NCBI RefSeq assembly: GCF_946885885.1
Contig: NZ_CAMPHN010000181.1
Location: 1-8,531 of the forward strand
Source of the DNA: an uncultured Pseudomonas sp.
GTDB lineage: Bacteria; Pseudomonadota; Gammaproteobacteria; Pseudomonadales; Pseudomonadaceae
Reading direction: 5' to 3'
DNA length: 8,531 nucleotides
Shown here: positions 5,960 to 8,531 of the stretch, piece after piece
How the letters are laid out: each line of letters opens with the position of its first letter
How positions within the stretch are numbered: the first letter of the stretch is position 1
Notes under the pieces: model-generated
Databases searched by the model: none
The model's input: the letters and a program-made list of their open reading frames with translations, nothing else
Told to the model about the DNA's origin: nothing
Program-made: the position numbers and the translations under genes

Positions 5960-6790
5960 ATGCATCCCGCCGCTGAAAATTCGCCCCTGGGTAAAGCCAG
6001 CGAATATATCGATACCTACACGCCGTCGTTGCTGTTCCCGATTCCCCGGGCGGCGAAATGGGCCGAGCTGGGCCTGAGTGCCGAGACCCTGCCTTATCGC
6101 GGCGTGGATTTCTGGAACTGTTTCGAGCTGTCCTGGCTGTTGCCATCCGGCAAGCCGGTGGTGGCCATCGGCGAATTCGCGATTCCGGCCGACTCGCCGA
6201 ATATCATCGAATCCAAGTCGTTCAAGCTTTATCTCAACTCGCTGAACCAGACGGCATTTGCCGATCAGGCCGAATTGCTGGCGTTACTGGAAAAAGACCT
6301 GTCGGCGGCGGCGGGCAAACCCGTTGGCGTGCGCCTGCGCGGTTTGGCCGAAGCGACCGCTGAGGGCGTGACGAGTGCGCCGGGCATCTGCATCGATGAG
6401 CTGGATGTGGCGATCAGCAATTACGCCGCGCCGGCGCCGGAACTGCTGCGCTGCGACTCGGCACGGGTGATCGAGGAAAGCCTGCACAGCCATTTGCTGA
6501 AATCCAATTGTCCGGTCACCGGTCAGCCGGATTGGGGCACGGTGGTGGTGCAGTACCGCGGCGCGGCCTTGGATCACGCCAGTCTGCTGGCCTACCTGGT
6601 GAGCTTCCGCCAGCATGCGGATTTTCACGAGCAGTGCGTCGAGCGAATCTTTCTCGACCTGCAGCGTTTGCTCGAGCCTGAACACCTGACGGTGTATGCG
6701 CGCTATGTGCGCCGTGGCGGACTGGACATCAACCCCTACCGCAGCAGCGGGGCGATAACGCCGGACAATTGCCGGCTGGTGAGGCAGTAG
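5960..6790 (+). CDS. queF: NADPH-dependent 7-cyano-7-deazaguanine (preQ0) reductase, long form
   Basis: The 276-residue enzyme reduces the nitrile of preQ0 to the aminomethyl group of preQ1, a step of queuosine synthesis for tRNA. It is the two-domain QueF type found in gamma-proteobacteria. Visible features are the QueF motif in [11 protein letters not shown], the catalytic cysteine C184 and D191 in [13 protein letters not shown], and H223-E224 in [14 protein letters not shown]. These correspond to the E. coli Cys190, Asp197, His229 and Glu230 set with a constant offset of six. The C-terminal [17 protein letters not shown] block is also typical. ATG 5960 has only a weak CAGG ribosome site. 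No preQ1 riboswitch can be fitted into the 47-base gap upstream. Confidence 0.97.
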   Translation: MHPAAENSPLGKASEYIDTYTPSLLFPIPRAAKWAELGLSAETLPYRGVDFWNCFELSWLLPSGKPVVAIGEFAIPADSPNIIESKSFKLYLNSLNQTAFADQAELLALLEKDLSAAAGKPVGVRLRGLAEATAEGVTSAPGICIDELDVAISNYAAPAPELLRCDSARVIEESLHSHLLKSNCPVTGQPDWGTVVVQYRGAALDHASLLAYLVSFRQHADFHEQCVERIFLDLQRLLEPEHLTVYARYVRRGGLDINPYRSSGAITPDNCRLVRQ

Positions 6791-6794
6791 GGGG

Positions 6795-6855
6795 AGCTGC
6801 AAGCTGCAAGTAAAAGCTTGACCGCGTCGGGCCGCACTTACACTAGCTTGCAGCT
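6795..6855. repeat. Inverted-repeat element between convergent queF and DUF4404 genes
   Basis: AGCTGCAAGCT (6795-6805) and AGCTTGCAGCT (6845-6855) form perfect 11-base inverted arms about 40 bases apart. The left arm begins a tandem AGCTGCA AGCTGCA repeat (6795-6808). GTAA and TTAC just inside the arms could pair as well. It fills most of the 72 bases between the two convergent genes. The arms could form a bidirectional stem-loop, but no T-run follows on either strand, so a standard intrinsic terminator is not supported. It looks like a short dispersed intergenic repeat, which one window cannot prove. Confidence 0.6.
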
Positions 6856-6862
6856 GCTGTCC

Positions 6863-7129
6863 TCAAATCCCCATATTGGCCAGGCTTTGCATGATGTTGC
6901 GCAAGGTGCCGGCCAGGGTCGGATGACTGGCTTCGAAACGTTCCACCGCGAGATTGACGCCATCGACCAGGGTGGCATCCGGCGCTGCCGCGGCGTGGCG
7001 GGCCAGCTGCGCTTCCAGTTCCTGAATAAGCAGATACAGCGACGCGCGTTCTTCTTCGCTGAGCGGCTGGTCGTCTGCCAACTGATCGCGCAGTTCTTCC
7101 AATTGCTGCTGCAGGCGGTTTGTAGGCAT
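6863..7129 (-). CDS. DUF4404 family protein
   Basis: The 88-residue protein matches DUF4404 (PF14357). An N-terminal amphipathic helical stretch rich in Leu, Gln and Glu (NRLQQQLEELRDQL, then SEEERASLYLLIQELEAQLA, residues about 4-45) is likely to form a coiled coil. The family-defining tail follows: AVERFEASHPTLAGTLRNIMQSLANMGI. It has no signal peptide or membrane helix, so it is presumably cytoplasmic, and its function is unknown. The start at 7129 (MPTNRL) is preferred over a farther upstream start because GAAGGA lies eight bases before it (7138-7143 on the plus strand). The gene stands alone, convergent with queF and divergent from mlaA. Confidence 0.88.
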   Translation of the reverse strand: MPTNRLQQQLEELRDQLADDQPLSEEERASLYLLIQELEAQLARHAAAAPDATLVDGVNLAVERFEASHPTLAGTLRNIMQSLANMGI

Positions 7130-7177
7130 AGGGCACGTCCTTCTTCTGGTCAGTACACGCAGGAGCCGAAACCCCCT

Positions 7178-7187
7178 CACTTAAGTG
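7178..7187. repeat. Ten-base palindrome in the DUF4404-mlaA gap
   Basis: CACTTAAGTG is a perfect palindrome, flanked outside by CCCT (7174-7177) and AGGG (7190-7193), which extend the symmetry with a two-base interruption. It lies about 50 bases ahead of the DUF4404 start, a usual place for an operator. No binding protein is suggested by the sequence. Confidence 0.35.
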
Positions 7188-7273
7188 TAAGGGTAATGCA
7201 TGCCGCGATGCTTTGCTTGCGATGGATCAAGCCTTCGACACCTGATTTTCAAGATCCAAGGCGGCCATTACAT

Positions 7274-7288
7274 AAGGCTTTTTGCCTT
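7274..7288. repeat. Short hairpin AAGGC-TTTTT-GCCTT
   Basis: Perfect five-base arms surround a five-T loop. No T-run follows the stem, so it is not a terminator. It lies upstream of the likely mlaA promoter and may be incidental or part of a regulatory site. The rest of the 262-base gap (7130-7391) shows no gene. Confidence 0.25.
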
Positions 7289-7326
7289 CATCATCCGCTA
7301 TGCTGCCTATTAAGCGATTCAGACTT

Positions 7327-7332
7327 TATACT
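7327..7332 (+). promoter_or_regulatory. Probable -10 element of the mlaA promoter
   Basis: TATACT matches the -10 consensus at five of six positions, about 60 bases before the mlaA start. The -35 region at the right distance is poor, so a weak or activator-dependent promoter is possible. No better candidate is seen between here and the mlaA ribosome site AAGGAG (7378-7383). Confidence 0.4.
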
Positions 7333-7391
7333 GCGCGACCCTGTTGGCCGTCCTCGGGCCGTCATTCTGATTTTCTCAAGGAGAGACCGTG

Positions 7392-8093
7392 ATGCGTGTA
7401 ATCGGTGCAAGTTGGATGAGTCGTCTGGGCCGATTGTTTGCCTGTACCAGTCTGGCGCTGTTGCCAGTGCTTGCCCTGGCCGCCGAAGAGGACCCCTGGG
7501 AGGGCTTCAATCGCAAGGTGTTTACCTTCAACGACACCATCGACACCTATGCCCTCAAGCCGCTGGCGCAGGGCTATCAAACGGTCACGCCGCAGTTCCT
7601 GGAAGATGGCGTGCACAATGTCTTCGGCAATATCGGCGATGTCGGTACCCTGGCCAATAACCTGCTGCAGGGCAAGTTTCACGATGCCGGCGTGGATACC
7701 GGGCGCTTGATCTTCAATACCACTTTCGGCCTTTTGGGCTTCTTCGACGTGGCCAAGCACATGGGCCTGGCGAAGAACGACGAAGACTTCGGCCAGACCC
7801 TCGGCGCCTGGGGCCTGGGCAGCGGTCCTTACCTGGTGCTGCCGTTGATGGGGCCGAGCACCGTGCGCGACGCCGGCGCGACTATCCCGGATAGCTTCCT
7901 GACCCCGTATCCGCATATCGATCACGTGCCGACCCGCAATATCATCCGTGGTGTCGACGTGATCGATACGCGCGCCAGTCTGCTGTCGGCCGAACGCCTG
8001 GTCAGCGGCGACAAATACATCTTCATTCGCAATGCCTATCTGCAAAACCGTGAGTTCCGCGTGCAGGACGGTGAAGTCGAAGACGACTTCTAA
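7392..8093 (+). CDS. mlaA: MlaA/VacJ outer-membrane lipid asymmetry protein
   Basis: The 233-residue protein is a clear MlaA (VacJ, PF04333), the outer-membrane component of the Mla system that removes misplaced phospholipids from the outer leaflet and hands them to periplasmic MlaC. Motifs are DPWEGFNRKVFTFND (residues 34-48), GDVGTLANNLLQGK, RLIFNTTFGLLGFFDVA, and DFGQTLGAWGLGSGPYLVLP followed by GPSTVRD. A signal peptide of about 30 residues ends LPVLALAAEE with an A-x-A type cleavage site. There is no lipobox cysteine at the cleavage point; the only Cys in this region (C18) precedes most of the hydrophobic core. AAGGAG at 7378-7383 is eight bases before ATG 7392. GTG 7389, directly adjacent and in frame, is an equally possible start. 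The mlaFEDCB genes are not in the window. A strong terminator follows. Confidence 0.95.
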   Translation: MRVIGASWMSRLGRLFACTSLALLPVLALAAEEDPWEGFNRKVFTFNDTIDTYALKPLAQGYQTVTPQFLEDGVHNVFGNIGDVGTLANNLLQGKFHDAGVDTGRLIFNTTFGLLGFFDVAKHMGLAKNDEDFGQTLGAWGLGSGPYLVLPLMGPSTVRDAGATIPDSFLTPYPHIDHVPTRNIIRGVDVIDTRASLLSAERLVSGDKYIFIRNAYLQNREFRVQDGEVEDDF

Positions 8094-8117
8094 ATAATTC
8101 ATGCTGCGCAAAACACG

Positions 8118-8143
8118 AAAGGCGACCCGCAGGTCGCCTTTTT
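8118..8143. terminator. Intrinsic terminator after mlaA, probably bidirectional
   Basis: GGCGACC (8121-8127) and GGTCGCC (8132-8138) form a perfect seven-base GC-rich stem with a four-base CGCA loop, followed by five T's and TGTTGTTT for plus-strand transcription. A's before the left arm extend the pairing. On the minus strand the same stem is followed by TTTCGTGTTTT, so it may also end the convergent PilZ transcript. Confidence 0.92.
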
Positions 8144-8159
8144 GTTGTTTCAGCGCTTT

Positions 8160-8459
8160 TCAGCTCATCGAAATAATCGCCAGGCCGAGCGATTGGCGGC
8201 CGCCTTCCAGATCGATCACCCGCACGACCTCCGCCTGGGCGTTGAGCCCGCTGAGTTCGTTATGATCGGAGGCGATGTGCACGTTGACCTTCTCGCCCAG
8301 TTTCAATGCGCATTCGGCTTCGAGCTGCATGCCGGTGCTGGATAGGTCGAGGCAGAGCGCGGGAATCTCACGCCCGGCGTGATGCAGGGTAACTGGTGCT
8401 TCCAGCCGCATACGGATGTAATCGCGTTTTTCACTGTACGCACGATCGCTTTGGCTCAT
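8160..8459 (-). CDS. Single-domain PilZ protein (putative c-di-GMP receptor)
   Basis: The 99-residue soluble protein is almost entirely one PilZ domain (PF07238). Both c-di-GMP contact motifs are intact: R-x-x-x-R as R12-D-Y-I-R16, and D-x-S-x-x-G as D38-L-S-S-T-G43. They are followed by beta-barrel strands and a C-terminal LGLAIISMS. Binding of the second messenger would let it act on a partner protein; the partner is unknown, and no motility or cellulose gene lies beside it. AGAGGA sits eight bases before ATG 8459. It has its own promoter at 8498-8527 and is convergent with mlaA, sharing the stem-loop terminator between them. Its link to mlaA is therefore positional and not operonic. Confidence 0.92.
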   Translation of the reverse strand: MSQSDRAYSEKRDYIRMRLEAPVTLHHAGREIPALCLDLSSTGMQLEAECALKLGEKVNVHIASDHNELSGLNAQAEVVRVIDLEGGRQSLGLAIISMS

Positions 8460-8497
8460 GGACGCTATCCTCTTGTTAGATGATGTCTCCTGCAGTC

Positions 8498-8527
8498 CTT
8501 ATAACCTTGCCTTATTTCAGGTGTAAA
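8498..8527 (-). promoter_or_regulatory. Sigma70-like promoter of the PilZ gene
   Basis: On the minus strand TTTACA (8527-8522) and TATAAG (8503-8498) are separated by 18 bases, each matching consensus at five of six positions. A TTATAA reading gives 17-base spacing. It would give a leader of roughly 30 bases before ATG 8459. Confidence 0.65.
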
Positions 8528-8531
8528 GTCG

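Noticed and set aside
5553..6146. 197-codon minus-strand open frame opposite pyrF and queF
   Set aside because: It is a shadow of two certain genes; its sequence shows no known domain and codon use follows the plus-strand genes.
6818..7660. 280-codon plus-strand open frame across DUF4404, the gap and the mlaA start
   Set aside because: It is antisense to DUF4404 and out of frame with mlaA, has no ribosome site or recognisable domain, and exists because GC-rich DNA has few stops.
1..8531. Mobile element, phage, CRISPR or toxin-antitoxin system
   Set aside because: No transposase, integrase, repeat-spacer array, terminal repeats or paired small toxin/antitoxin ORFs were recognised, and composition is even across the window.

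Overview
The window is an ordinary-looking, GC-rich chromosomal segment of a gamma-proteobacterium, most likely a Pseudomonas. This rests on the recognisable Pseudomonas-type QueF, PyrF, DUF4404, MlaA and PilZ proteins, on codon use, and on the gene neighbourhood. The species cannot be named from sequence alone. No rRNA, tRNA, CRISPR array, transposase, integrase or phage gene is visible, and base composition looks uniform throughout. No gene-free stretch exceeds about 265 bases.

Left part (1-2134): a LysR-type regulator cut by the window edge (minus strand) diverges from a TauE/SafE-family membrane permease. The divergent gap carries three TGTGCG direct repeats spaced by about two and one helical turns. 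A second, complete LysR regulator of the LrhA/HexA type (minus strand) converges on the permease, and the two coding regions overlap by 11 bases.

Centre (2135-5140): diverging from the second LysR is a tight same-strand run of a small DUF1127 protein, a possible 9-codon leader peptide, a ten-helix EamA/DMT exporter, a DUF3291 protein, and a YcaQ/AlkX-like winged-helix DNA glycosylase with a Q-I-D motif. Spacing of 1 to 26 bases and stop/start overlaps suggest one operon. The set combines an exporter, an oxygenase-fold protein and a DNA-crosslink repair enzyme under a possible LysR switch. This is the most suggestive grouping in the window, but a shared function is only inferred.

Right part (5141-8531): housekeeping genes. 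pyrF (orotidine 5'-phosphate decarboxylase) and queF (queuosine precursor reductase) run on the plus strand. A short inverted-repeat element lies between queF and a convergent DUF4404 gene. A roughly 260-base regulatory gap then leads to mlaA/vacJ (outer-membrane lipid asymmetry), whose product has an ordinary signal peptide instead of a lipobox. A strong stem-loop terminator, probably bidirectional, separates mlaA from a convergent single-domain PilZ (c-di-GMP receptor) gene that has its own good promoter at the right edge.
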